Program-made: the position numbers and the translations under genes
Part shown: positions 18,352 to 28,800 of the stretch, piece by piece
Numbering within the stretch: position 1 is the stretch's first letter
How the letters are laid out: the number at the start of each line of letters is the position of its first letter
Source of the DNA: JAHEKD01 sp965215945
GTDB lineage: Bacteria; Pseudomonadota; Gammaproteobacteria; Arenicellales; JAHEKD01
Assembly: GCA_965215945.1 (NCBI GenBank)
Contig: CBDCFC010000050.1
Coordinates: 1-64,000, forward strand
Length of the DNA stretch: 64,000 bases
Direction: 5' to 3'
Notes under the pieces: generated by a model
Databases searched by the model: none
What the model was told of the DNA's origin: nothing
What the model saw: only the letters and a program-made list of their open reading frames with translations

Positions 18352-19344
18352 ATGAACAACAAATCACTAAAGAAACTTATCGCTGCGATGAGTTTGCTAA
18401 TTGCAACAAGCGGTACAGCCTTTGCCCAGGAGTACAAAACTATCCGTACCATGGGTATCAGCAACCCTGTTTGTGAAGGTGGGATAGATAATCCAGCTGA
18501 ATTGCAAAGATACGTCACCGAAAATCGAGATGATTTTATCAACATGGTATCAACTTCTGGTTGGCCCGGTGATGTTGATGCCTTGATTACGCAAATTCAA
18601 AATGGCGATTTTAATGATGTCATGTTGCCTATCGGTACTACTTTCGAATGGATGGGTGTAAGACGCCGCACTACAGGTCAAGCTGATACTGTAACAGCAC
18701 TTCGCTGGGGTGGTGACGCACCAGTTGATGCTTATAGCATCGAAGCTGTCGACGATGCCGGCAATACACATACATTTGTTATCCCAAAAGTATGCTGTAA
18801 CTTGGCTGTATTAACACAAGTTGCAGAAGCACCTGCTCCAGAACCTGAGCCGGAACCAGTGGTTGCCGCCGCACCTTCCGTTCTTCCTTTTATCGCACCT
18901 TTCATAGGCTATGAAAGCCGTGTCCGGGAAGAATGTCCGGAAGACCCTGATGATGCTTATGGAGACGGACATCATACTGATATTGACAGTGAGATAGCCG
19001 GTGTAATCCTTGGCATGTTAAAACCACTTAACGATCGCACCTCATTGCTTGCACAACTTGGTGGTGCTTATAACTTCGAAGATTCAAAACACTCCACAGC
19101 TTTTGCTGATATCGGCGTAAATCATAAAGTCGGTGAAAAAGGCTTTGTTGGCGGTGGCGTCGGAGTTTGGGACATCAATGACAGCGATAATACTGATGGC
19201 AGTTTTTTCCTTCAAGGTGGTCTTGATGCGTTTGAAACCAGCAATGGAACAGCCCAGTGGTTTGCAGAAGCGCGTGCGCTATTCGATGAGCCAGGTGACA
19301 ATACAATTTTCATGACGGGTTTACGATTCTTATTTGAGCAGTAA
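18352..19344 (+). CDS. Exported protein with unknown N-terminal domain and small beta-barrel
   Basis: I start it at the ATG preceded by AGGAG with 7-nt spacing; an in-frame ATG 57 nt upstream lacks a ribosome site and would put residues before the signal peptide. The 330-residue product has a signal peptide (1-25, ending GTAFAQ). A domain of about 120 residues with conserved-looking Cys residues (PVCEGG, KVCCN) follows, then a Pro/Glu linker (PAPEPEPEP). Last is a region of about 150 residues with short amphipathic strands ending in LRFLFEQ, typical of an 8-strand outer-membrane barrel. I do not recognise the N-terminal domain. It is probably an outer-membrane protein with a periplasmic domain. 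A strong terminator follows. Confidence 0.7.
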   Translation: MNNKSLKKLIAAMSLLIATSGTAFAQEYKTIRTMGISNPVCEGGIDNPAELQRYVTENRDDFINMVSTSGWPGDVDALITQIQNGDFNDVMLPIGTTFEWMGVRRRTTGQADTVTALRWGGDAPVDAYSIEAVDDAGNTHTFVIPKVCCNLAVLTQVAEAPAPEPEPEPVVAAAPSVLPFIAPFIGYESRVREECPEDPDDAYGDGHHTDIDSEIAGVILGMLKPLNDRTSLLAQLGGAYNFEDSKHSTAFADIGVNHKVGEKGFVGGGVGVWDINDSDNTDGSFFLQGGLDAFETSNGTAQWFAEARALFDEPGDNTIFMTGLRFLFEQ

Positions 19345-19369
19345 AACCTATCTGAAGTTTTAAAACTAA

Positions 19370-19400
19370 GGCGTTGTGGTTACCCACAACGCCTTTTTTA
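19370..19400 (+). terminator. Rho-independent terminator of the barrel gene
   Basis: GGCGTTGTGG-TTAC-CCACAACGCC, a perfect 10-bp GC-rich stem followed by six T residues. It is placed 25 bp after the stop codon of the outer-membrane barrel gene. Confidence 0.92.
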
Positions 19401-19476
19401 TTAGCGCTCGCGTAAGCGACAGAACACCACGGGCTTGTCCCGGCTCTTCGACACTATAACTCAACGCCGGGCTTGT

Positions 19477-19708
19477 GAAGAATCTCCTGTGCTATTCGGG
19501 CCTGACAGGTCAGTGATGTACCTAATAGCACGTTTTGACGTACATTTTGAAACAGATAGGGGTTATTGAAAGAACGGAAGAATTAGAGATGCGAAGAATC
19601 TCCTGTGCTATTCGGGTCTGACAGGTCAGTGATATACCTAATAGCACGTTTTGACGTACATTTTGAAACAGATAGGGGTTATTGAAAGAACGGAAGAATT
19701 AGAGATGC
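19477..19708. repeat. Two tandem copies of a 116-bp unit
   Basis: Copy 1 is 19477-19592 and copy 2 is 19593-19708, joined head to tail with only two differences noticed (CCTGAC/TCTGAC and GATGTA/GATATA). Each unit holds an outer inverted repeat GTGCTATT...AATAGCAC around an inner CTGAC-AG-GTCAG hairpin, followed by a T-rich stretch. No convincing reading frame crosses the unit. It is part of the 651-bp gene-free stretch between the barrel gene and the ClC gene. A recent duplication of a structured RNA or regulatory element is possible; function unknown. Confidence 0.85.
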
Positions 19709-19840
19709 CCGTGGATGAATGAGTGTATATAGATTAAACCATCGCGCCTGGTAGAGGAGCTATGTTGATCGGAGCAGCCCGAATGGGCTGTTCCGACAAG
19801 AATCCCGGGTTTAGCCGGAATTTAGTAAGAAATATTGAGG

Positions 19841-19937
19841 TTCCGGCACAAGGCCGGGTTGTATTAATAATGTTTAAGGTTCCGGCACAAGGCCGGAATT
19901 TAGTCGAGATTTTATATGTTCCCGGCACAAGCCCGGG
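19841..19937. repeat. Three regularly spaced CCGG-palindrome repeats
   Basis: Near-identical units built on CCGGCACAAGGCCGG start at about 19841, 19880 and 19920, a spacing of 39-40 bp. A related inverted sequence (CCCGGGTTTAGCCGGAAT) occurs at about 19804, and relatives in the opposite orientation (GGGCTTGTCCCGG) near 19431. They resemble REP-type intergenic repeats. Short reading frames on both strands here only translate the repeat. The repeats sit directly upstream of the ClC operon. Confidence 0.65.
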
Positions 19938-19995
19938 GGAATCTATTGCCTGAGGATAGTTGATCTAGTACAGTGGCGCTGACAGAGATGTAATA

Positions 19996-21741
19996 ATGGA
20001 TAAAAGTAGCACCCTTAGCTCCACAATAGGTTCCATCAGTACAACCTTAATTCTTGGCACCCTTATTGGTGGGTTGGCTTCACTGGCCTCAATAGGCTTT
20101 ATTGAATTAATATTCATTCTTAATGACTGGTTAAAAATATCTGCTAAAAGCCGTGCATTGACCACCAACTCCTCTGTTTTGACAACTGCGACAATACTCG
20201 TGCCTGCCCTGGGCGGGCTAGTGGTTGGATTGTTGATCTGGGGACTAGCCAAGGGGAAACGCCCACAATCTGTTGCGGACATAATTTCTGAATCGCTTAG
20301 CCACTCCCATGACCAATCCCTGTGGAATCGATTTGTCAATGTTATAGCCAGCTTGATTTCTCTGGGTTGTGGAGCATCTGTTGGCCAATACGGACCAGTG
20401 GCCTATTTAGGCGGCAGTATCGGCACTGGCATAGCAAAAATCACCGGCAAAAGCTTTTACCATGACAACATCGCTTTATGTTGCGGCGTCGCCGCAGCAA
20501 TTTCGACTGTGTTTAATGCACCCATAACAGGGGTCGTTTTTGTTCATGAAGTCATACTAAGGCATTATTCGCTGCGCGCTTTTGCACCTGTAACCGTTGC
20601 CTCGACAGTCGGCTTTGTAATCGCCAATCAATTTTTTGACAAACTGCCGCTATTCTCAATTGGTATCGTTAGTACTGCAAACGCCCAGGAATTTATTTTA
20701 TTTGCAATCATTGGCATAACCGGCGCTCTAATCGCTCAGCTATTCATGCAAAGCATTTTATATTTCGGAGCACTTAACCAAAAGATTAAACTGCATCAAG
20801 TTTTTAAACCGATGTTGGCAGGATTTGCTGTTGGTGTCGCGGCATTAGGTTTTCCTGATGTCATGGGCGTGGGCAAAGAAGCTGTCCGCCTGGCCACAAT
20901 AGATGGCGCTTTCACCAGTATTGAATTATCCACCTTGCTGATAATGAAAATTATATTAACCGGGTTATGCTTGGGTTTTGGATTCGCAGGCGGTGTGTTT
21001 AGTCCAGCCGTATTTACCGGCATAATGTTCGGCACGCTTTGGGGGATAATTGCGTTTCAGATTCCCGGTATGGACCGCTCTGCACTTGTGTTCTATACCA
21101 TTTGTGGGATGGTCGCAGTGACCAGTCCTGTTATTGGCGCTCCCCTAACAACCATTATCATAGTGCTTGAATTAACGCGTAATTACAGTATTACCACAGC
21201 AGCCATGGTCAGTGTTGTGCTTTCGAATATAGTCGCATTCCGATTATTCGGACGCTCATTGTTCGACAAAGTCTTAGAAAAACGTGGCATCGATTTAGGC
21301 CTGGGACGTGATAAAGCCGTACTCAATATAAAACCAATTAAACCTTATCTAAATGATGATTTTTGCAGGCTAAAAACAGATACCAGCCTGGCCCAAGCGC
21401 GTAGCATGATGATCGAAGCCGACGCAACCGAAGCCTATTTGCTTGCGGAAGATAAGACTTATCAAGGCACAATCACCTTGGTCACCTTGGCCAGCCTAAT
21501 CGATAAGGGGGAGAATATGTCACAACATGTTACCCAGTATATTGATACTGAACCATTTACACTTACTCAAGATACTACTATTTGGGAAGCCATGAATTCG
21601 ATAGACAATTTTATTGGCGAGAGCATCCCAGTTATTGATGATAAAACATCAAATAAAATGATCGGCATCGTTTATGAGTCAACGATCATCAAGGCATATC
21701 TGGATACGACTTCCACCCTGCGGGAGGAAGAAAATTTATGA
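19996..21741 (+). CDS. ClC-family chloride channel/transporter with CBS domains
   Basis: 581-residue membrane protein. Residues 1-420 hold the ClC core with selectivity-filter motifs GCGASVGQYGPVAYLGG (the usual GxEGP is altered to GQYGP here), GVAAAISTVFNAPITGVVF and GFAGGVFSPAVFTG. Residues 450-575 carry a CBS pair (TDTSLAQARSMMIEADATEAY; TLTQDTTIWEAMNSIDNF...IPVID). In studied ClC proteins the Glu of GxEGP is the gating residue; its apparent replacement by Gln-Tyr suggests altered gating or coupling. It overlaps the next gene by 4 bp (ATGA), so it is co-transcribed with the binding-protein and oxygenase genes. The start codon has no strong Shine-Dalgarno site. Confidence 0.88.
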   Translation: MDKSSTLSSTIGSISTTLILGTLIGGLASLASIGFIELIFILNDWLKISAKSRALTTNSSVLTTATILVPALGGLVVGLLIWGLAKGKRPQSVADIISESLSHSHDQSLWNRFVNVIASLISLGCGASVGQYGPVAYLGGSIGTGIAKITGKSFYHDNIALCCGVAAAISTVFNAPITGVVFVHEVILRHYSLRAFAPVTVASTVGFVIANQFFDKLPLFSIGIVSTANAQEFILFAIIGITGALIAQLFMQSILYFGALNQKIKLHQVFKPMLAGFAVGVAALGFPDVMGVGKEAVRLATIDGAFTSIELSTLLIMKIILTGLCLGFGFAGGVFSPAVFTGIMFGTLWGIIAFQIPGMDRSALVFYTICGMVAVTSPVIGAPLTTIIIVLELTRNYSITTAAMVSVVLSNIVAFRLFGRSLFDKVLEKRGIDLGLGRDKAVLNIKPIKPYLNDDFCRLKTDTSLAQARSMMIEADATEAYLLAEDKTYQGTITLVTLASLIDKGENMSQHVTQYIDTEPFTLTQDTTIWEAMNSIDNFIGESIPVIDDKTSNKMIGIVYESTIIKAYLDTTSTLREEENL

Positions 21742-22783
21742 GTTATTTTTACCGTGTTTGTTGCAGCTTTAGTCTCATTTTAATTTTTAGTTTGTTGAGT
21801 GTAAAAAGTTTTGCACAAGTCACTATTAATTTAGCTCAAGCTGGGGAAAATGGTTTTGATCTTGAAAATTTACAAGCAACATTAAAATCTATAACCGAAA
21901 ACGATGTTAAGTTAATCACGGATGACACAAATGTATTTTCTAATGGCTTCGATTTAATCAGTTTAAACGCGTCACAAGCAAGTGAAGCCTGTGCCAACAA
22001 CCAATTAATCAGGCTCAAGGATACAACTGAATTCAAACCTCTTTTCAAAAGAAGAAATTTTCTACGTAAAAACAAAAATGATTGCGCTGTAAATTTTGCT
22101 ACTTACTCAATGGTTATTGCTTATCCACTTTTCAACATGGTCACCTCACGCCCTGAAACTCCCGCCGATCTATTTGATGTGGAGCATTTTCCTGGTGGAC
22201 GAGCCCTCCCTGATGGCCCCATTGGAACACTTGAATGGGCATTACTTGCCTACGGCATCCCGATCAATGAAGTTTATCAACTACTCAGCACTGAGCGTGG
22301 GATGAAACTTGCTTTCGCTAAATTACAAACCATTCGACGCCATATCATCTGGTGGAAAGACGTTGATGAACTTAAACAATTAATTAAGAACAACCAGGTT
22401 TCATTGGCCGCCGGTCCGCATAATGTGTTCTTCGATTTGCAATTTAATCACCGATGGAAATACTTTGGAACGGGCAATTGGTTGTCGAAATGAATCTGGG
22501 TATTAATTCCGCTTCCAATAACCTTGAAGAATCGAAACAATTGATCAAAACCCTAACGTCCGACTCGGCCCAGTTTAAACTGGCCTATGAATTTGCATTC
22601 GGTCCAACCAATAAAAAGACCCTAAAAACGTTAGGCTTGCTTCCTAATGCGGGTCAAGTTTTAGTTTTCGTGCCAACTTACAAAAAAAATATGCGAAAAG
22701 CCATTTGGATGGACTATAACTGGCATGAAACATTGAATGAAGTAATCAACAAACGCTTCAGACAATGGCGGAATCAAAATTAA
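21738..22783 (+). pseudogene. PotD-like extracellular solute-binding protein, frameshifted
   Basis: Periplasmic binding protein of the spermidine/putrescine class. It has a signal peptide (to about residue 26, SVKSFAQ). The sections FPGGRALPDGPIGTLEWALLA, AFAKLQTIRRHIIWWKD and NNQVSLAAGPHN match the family. Reading frame 1 ends at 22493, but the next family block (EILWNGQLVVEM, then FAFGPTNKKTL) continues in the -1 frame from about 22454 to 22783. One missing base between 22448 and 22460 explains this. Read through, the product would be about 348 residues, a normal length. No permease or ATPase is adjacent. It could be a real pseudogene or a sequencing error. Confidence 0.72.
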
Positions 22784-22858
22784 AACGAAAATTAAAGGCA
22801 TTTTTCAGTATAGAATAGACCTGAAATGGCAATAGCCTCATATCTGTAGATTATAGTC

Positions 22859-23684
22859 ATGAATAAATCCATCATCGAACTCGTTGATTTGGAAAGATAT
22901 CCTATCCATAAGCTTGATAGCCCGCCTGGAAAAGAATTTCTCAAACAATGCCAGCTTGCTATGCGAACAAACGGTTGGTGTAATTTTGAAGGTTTATTCG
23001 TCCAAATGCCTTAAAACTATTTGCCAAAGAGGCAAATCAGCTTTTACCGCAGGCTCGACAATTAACTCTATCAGTCGAAATATTTATGGTTCAAAGATTG
23101 ACGAGTCATTACCAAAAAACCATCCAAGAAGAAGGAAGTTTACCCACCACCCGTTGCAGTTAGCCAATGACCAGATCCCTCAGGAAAGTCTGATTAATCA
23201 ACTATATCAGTCAGATATTCTGCTGGAATTTGTCGCCCGGGTTAGACAGCTTTCTAAGCTTTATCGATATGCCGATGAGTTCCAGGCCTTAAATATTGTT
23301 GCACTTAATCCCGGTGAATGGCATGGCTGGCATTATGATTACAACGAATGTACGGTAACATTACTTTTACAAGCCCCGGAAAAAGGCGGTGAATTTATTT
23401 TTCTACCTAACGTTCGCTCAAAAAATTACGAGAATATTGAACTAGTACAAAATTTTCTGAATGGTGACATGACAAATGCCCAATCCTTGGGCCGCTCAGC
23501 CGGTACTTTCACTATATTCCGCGGAGAATATTCACTACATGGAGTTTCCAAAATCGAAGGCACTACACCCAGGATAACAGCCATTTTTACTTATGATGAA
23601 CAACCGAATCGTGTCGCTGAAGACCGTATCAACATTCAGATTTATGGTTCCAGGGTAGAGAAAATCTTAAAACAACGCCAATAA
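22859..23684 (+). pseudogene. BesD/HalD-like Fe(II)/2-oxoglutarate oxygenase, two frameshifts
   Basis: A single protein family is spread over three frames. MNKSIIELVDLERY...NGWCNFEG starts at 22859. RPNALKLFAKEANQLLPQA follows from 22999 in the -1 frame. NIYGSKIDESLPKNHPRRR to the stop follows from about 23085 in a further -1 frame. One missing base near 22992-22994 (a T run) and another near 23070-23085 explain it. The core has an H-x-D iron site (GWHYDYN) and a distal His (EYSLHGVS), then a family-like C terminus (TPRITAIFTYDEQPNRV). The free-amino-acid halogenases of this family have Gly in place of that Asp, so this one looks hydroxylase-type. It is last in the ClC operon. Confidence 0.65.
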
Positions 23685-23706
23685 CCAGCACTCTAAGAAT
23701 GGTGTT

Positions 23707-25665
23707 TTATGCTAACTCTTCCCGATTAGCGAAAAATTCCAAGGCCTCTGGATTGGCTAGCGCTTCTTTATTTTTAATCGGCTCGCCGTGAACTACATTT
23801 CTAACTGCTAATTCGACTATTTTTCCACTTTTTGTGCGTGGTATATCGTCGACTTCAAGAATTTTGCCCGGCACATGTCGCGGTGTTGTGTTCTGTTTTA
23901 TTGTCAACCTGATTTTGGCTTTTAAATCATCGGTCAATTCAATACCGTCACGCAGTTTGACAAATAAAACCACGCGCACATCATTATTCCAACGCTGGCC
24001 GATAACAATACTTTCGATGATTTCATCCAGTTTTTCGACTTGCCGATAAATCTCTGCGGTACCGATACGAACACCACCGGGATTAAGCACAGCGTCAGAA
24101 CGACCGTGAATAATCATTCCTCCCCGTTCAGTCATTTCGACATAATCGCCATGACACCAAACATTATCAATCTTAGCAAAATATGCATCATGGTATTTTT
24201 CACCTGTATCGTCTTTCCAAAAACCAACCGGCATACATGGAAATGGTGAAACGCACGACAACTCCCCTTTTTCACCTCGGGGGCATTCATTGCCATCATC
24301 ATCCAACACTTTAACATTCATGCCCAAGCCGATACACTGCAATTCACCTTGATAGACTGGCAATGTTGGTGCCCCAAGTGCAAAACAGGAAATAATATCC
24401 GTGCCACCAGAAATTGAAGACAAACAAATATCGGTCTTTATTTTGTCATAGACATAACGAAACCCCTGCGGTGAAAGTGGCGAGCCGGTCGACAGCAACG
24501 CTTTGAGTGAATCAAGATTGTACTTCTCAGCTGGTTTTATTTTATGCTTAATCAAGGCATCAATATATTTTGCCGACGTCCCAAATACGTTCATTTTTTC
24601 AGCTTCGGTAAAGCCAAACAACACCTCGCCAGAGGGATAGAACGGCGAACCGTCATAAAGTAAAAGTGTTGCTTCACTGGCCAAACCTGAAACCAACCAG
24701 TTCCACATCATCCAACCACAAGTAGTGAAATAAAAAAGCCGGTCGCCAGATTTTACGTCTGTATGCAATTGATGTTCTTTTAGATGTTGTAACAGAGTCC
24801 CGCCAGCACCGTGGACTATACATTTTGGTACACCGGTGGTGCCGGATGAAAACATAATAAATAATGGTTGGTCAAACGGTAGTCGAACGAAGTCTATTTC
24901 CTGACCTGAATAAGGTTCGATAAACTCATCAAAAGAAATCGTTCCATCAATTTCACATGCCCTTGTATTGTGGATATAACTCACCACCACAGTTTTTTCA
25001 AGACTTGGTAGTCGCTGTGTAATTTCTGCCAGTTTTTCATGAGTGGAGAACTTCTTGCCGTTATAAAAATAACCATCCACGGCTAATAGAATCTTGGGTT
25101 CAATCTGACCAAAGCGATCAACAACACCTTGCACACCAAAATCCGGCGAACACGATGACCAAACCGCACCCAGTGAAGAGGCAGCCAACATAAAAATGAT
25201 CGTTTGCGGCATATTTGGCATATAGCCGGCGACGCGGTCACCTATAGTCACTCCTAAGGCGGATAATGCTTGAGCGCAGCATGAAACTTGATGATACAAT
25301 TCCTCCCAGCTATAAGAGAGTTCTACTTTATCTTCTCCTCTAAAAATTATTGCTGTGCTATCATTTTTTAATCGTAAAAGATTCTCAGCATAATTGAGCT
25401 TGGCCTGAGGAAACCATTTTGCTCCAGGCATTTTGTCAGGATTAACCAAGACGTCTTGCCCTTTATCACCAATGACCTTGGTGAGATCCCATACATGACT
25501 CCAAAACTCTTGTTGATTTTCAACTGAGTATTGATGCAAATCGGTATAGCTTTCAATTGTCGAACCACAATGCTGGTTAATTTGCTTAATCAGCTTAGTG
25601 ATATTTGCATTTTCAATTCTTGAATTACTAGGGTGCCAAAGTGGTTGAGTCACATTATTTTCCAT
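23707..25665 (-). CDS. aacS: Acetoacetyl-CoA synthetase
   Basis: 652-residue ANL-superfamily ligase that activates acetoacetate with ATP and CoA, feeding ketone bodies or polyhydroxybutyrate products into central metabolism. The length equals that of known AacS (about 650). Seen: the N-terminal W.PS..RI..ANI motif, the P-loop IMFSSGTTGVPKCIVHG near residue 270, FYFTTCGWMMWNWL, the A8 region HGRSDAVLNPGGVRIGTAEIY, and the catalytic Lys in DIPRTKSGKIVE. The signature is clearly AacS rather than acetyl-CoA synthetase. It is monocistronic, convergent with the oxygenase remnant and divergent from the GDH gene. Confidence 0.94.
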   Translation of the reverse strand: MENNVTQPLWHPSNSRIENANITKLIKQINQHCGSTIESYTDLHQYSVENQQEFWSHVWDLTKVIGDKGQDVLVNPDKMPGAKWFPQAKLNYAENLLRLKNDSTAIIFRGEDKVELSYSWEELYHQVSCCAQALSALGVTIGDRVAGYMPNMPQTIIFMLAASSLGAVWSSCSPDFGVQGVVDRFGQIEPKILLAVDGYFYNGKKFSTHEKLAEITQRLPSLEKTVVVSYIHNTRACEIDGTISFDEFIEPYSGQEIDFVRLPFDQPLFIMFSSGTTGVPKCIVHGAGGTLLQHLKEHQLHTDVKSGDRLFYFTTCGWMMWNWLVSGLASEATLLLYDGSPFYPSGEVLFGFTEAEKMNVFGTSAKYIDALIKHKIKPAEKYNLDSLKALLSTGSPLSPQGFRYVYDKIKTDICLSSISGGTDIISCFALGAPTLPVYQGELQCIGLGMNVKVLDDDGNECPRGEKGELSCVSPFPCMPVGFWKDDTGEKYHDAYFAKIDNVWCHGDYVEMTERGGMIIHGRSDAVLNPGGVRIGTAEIYRQVEKLDEIIESIVIGQRWNNDVRVVLFVKLRDGIELTDDLKAKIRLTIKQNTTPRHVPGKILEVDDIPRTKSGKIVELAVRNVVHGEPIKNKEALANPEALEFFANREELA

Positions 25666-25818
25666 GGAGATGGCCTCAAGTTTTTATCTCAAATAGTTAA
25701 GTCTATCAGTGGATGAATTCAATATTACAAGAATGACTTAAGAAAAAATACCTTATATAATTGCACAAAGAAACCAATACGCAATAATTTTTGCACTTAC
25801 AAACCAATCGGAGTTAGC

Positions 25819-28800
25819 ATGTCGGATAGTAATGGCCACCTGGATTTGATCAAAAAAATAATTAGCAGTTTACCTAATTCATTAGATAAGCCATTAAAAG
25901 ATCAAGCTGAAAAATTCATCAAACTTTACTACCAAAGAATTTCAGTTGATGATCTGGAAAAACAAAGCTTGCAGGATCTAGCCGGATCGGCAATGGCGAT
26001 ACTACAGTTAGCCAAAAAACGTAAAAAAGACGAAAATAAAATCCACGTTTATAATCCAGAATTTGATAAACATGGCTGGCAATCAACTCATACGGTTGTC
26101 GAAGTAGTCACAGATAACAGGCCATTTCTGGTGGATTCAGTTTCAATGGCATTGAACAGACTAGACACCACTATCCACTTAACTATCCATCCTGTGTTGT
26201 CGACCAAGCGCTCGACCCAAGGCATTCTAAGTGATATTGAAAGGTCTGACACTACTAAGTCTGGCTTCGGCTCCGAGTCTATTATGCACTTCGAGATTGA
26301 CCGCCAAACTGAAGGCAAGGCACTTAAAGAAATCGAAGCCGAACTAAATTCAGTATTAAATGAAGTCGCCGATGCTGTGGATGACTGGAAAGCCATGCGC
26401 AAACAAATTGATCTGTTGACGGCTGATCTTAAAAAGCAAAAAAATCCATTCGACGCCAAAACCAACAAAGAGATCATTGAATTTTGCCGTTGGATTGCAG
26501 ACGACCATTTTACATTTCTGGGTTATTGTGAAGATGTAATTCGTGGCCAGGAATTAAAAATGAAAAAAGGCAGCGGCCTGGGCTTGCTACGAAATGGTCA
26601 TACCGATTTGCTACCTAGTGGGGCTGTAAAGCATATAAATGATGAGATGATTATAGTTACCAAGGCTAACAAACGCTCGCGCATTCACCGCCCGGCCTAT
26701 ATGGACTTCATTGGCATAAACAAATACGACACCAAAGGCAAGTTAGTTGGGCAATATTGCATTCTCGGTCTATTCACTTCTGCTGCGTATAACAAAAACA
26801 CTCGTGAGATACCCTTACTAAGAGATAAGGTCTCCAGGGTTTTGGCAAAAAGTAAATTGCCAGATGGTGGTCACGATTACAAATCATTGGAGAATATTTT
26901 TGAAACCTATCCTCGTGATAGCTTGTTTGCCATTGCTGATGATGATTTGTTTCATATTTCCATGGGCATCCTAGCCTTACAGGAACGCCAAAGAATTAGA
27001 TTTTTTTCCCGTCACGACAAATTTGATCGATTTTATTCATGCATGGTCTATGTGCCTAAAGAACGCTATAACCGCGAACTACGTAAAAAAATTCAAGACA
27101 TATTAATGGATGCCTATAAAGGCACCAGTAGTCAATTCAATACGCATTTTTCTGAATCCATTCTTGCTCGAGTTCATTTCATTATACGAATCAAACCGGG
27201 AACTAGGCCCAAATATAAAGAAGAGAAAATCGAGCAACAAATCATCGAAGCGGCACGTTCTTGGACCGACCACATTCGTGAATCACTGACAGATCAATTC
27301 GGCGAAGAGAAAGGCACCGCGTTACTGCATAAATATGACGATGCCTTCACGGTTTCTTACCAATCCGACTTTTCGGCGCGCTCAGCCGCCTGCGATATTG
27401 AAGTCATGGAATCTTTAGATGCCGCTAAATCCATCGATATTCACATGTATCGTCCTATTGGTGCCGATGAAACCAGTCTGCGAATGAAACTTTATTCCAG
27501 AAATAAAGCTATTTCTCCCTCTGATGCATTACCGGTCGTTGAGAATATGGGTTTAAAGGTTTTGGCTGAGAAGCCCTACAAAGTTCAAACCAGCAGTAAA
27601 AGTTGTGCTTGGATCCATGATTTCAATATGCAAACACGTGACGGCACCGAAATTGATACCGAACAAATTAGTGATATTTTCCAAAATGCTTTTTTAAAAG
27701 TTTGGTCCGGTGACGCAGAAAACGACGGATTCAATCAGTTAGTTATCAATGCTGGACTAAGTTGGCGTGAAGTGGCGACCCTGCGCGGATATAGCAAATA
27801 TTTACGCCAAATCGGTATTCGCTACAGCGAACCATACATGATCGAATGTTTGATTGATAACCAAAACGTCAGCCGTTCTATTGTTGAACTTTTTAAAGCG
27901 CGCTTTGATCCTGAATTAGATGAGAAGCAACGTCAAGATAACATGACTAAGCTACAAACGGAATTAGAAGCCGGGCTCGAGGAAGTAAGCAATCTTGATG
28001 ATGACAGAATTTTAAGAAGTTTTATTAATCTGGTTGATGCGAGTTTGCGGACAAACTATTTTCAAACTGCCGACGATGGCTCTGCCAAACCATATATCTC
28101 ATTTAAATTTGATCCGTCGAAAATTAATAACTTGCCATTACCACGACCAATGTTTGAGATTTTTGTTTACTCTCCACGAGTCGAAGCCGTGCATTTGCGA
28201 GGGGGACGTGTTGCCCGCGGCGGTTTACGCTGGTCAGATCGACGCGAGGATTTCAGAACTGAAATCCTGGGTCTGGTCAAGGCACAGTTAGTTAAAAATG
28301 CAGTAATCGTACCGACTGGTTCAAAAGGTGGTTTTTTCGTTAAGCGGCCACCTATTGGTGGTGATAGAAATGCCCAGTTGGAGGAAGGCATCGCTTGCTA
28401 CAAAATCTTCATGAGCGGTTTACTCGATATCACTGACAATATAGTTAAAGGCGAAATCGTACCGCCAAAGAGCGTTGTTCGACACGATGAAGACGACCCC
28501 TACTTAGTCGTTGCAGCCGATAAAGGGACAGCCACTTTTTCTGACATCGCGAATGGCGTTGCACGAGATTATGGCTTCTGGCTGGATGATGCGTTTGCAT
28601 CGGGAGGTTCCGTAGGTTATGACCACAAGGGCATGGGAATTACCGCCCGTGGCGCCTGGGAATCCGTCAAACGTAACTTCAGAGAACTAGGTCATGATAC
28701 GCAAAGCCAACCTTTTACCACCATAGGCATTGGTGACATGATGGGTGATGTATTCGGTAATGGTATGCTGCTCTCCAGGAAAACCAAATTAGTGGGCGCT

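Noticed and set aside
19734..19953. Overlapping short frames on both strands (about 63 codons each)
   Set aside because: Both only translate the CCGG-palindrome array (repeated VPAQGR), with no sign of a gene.
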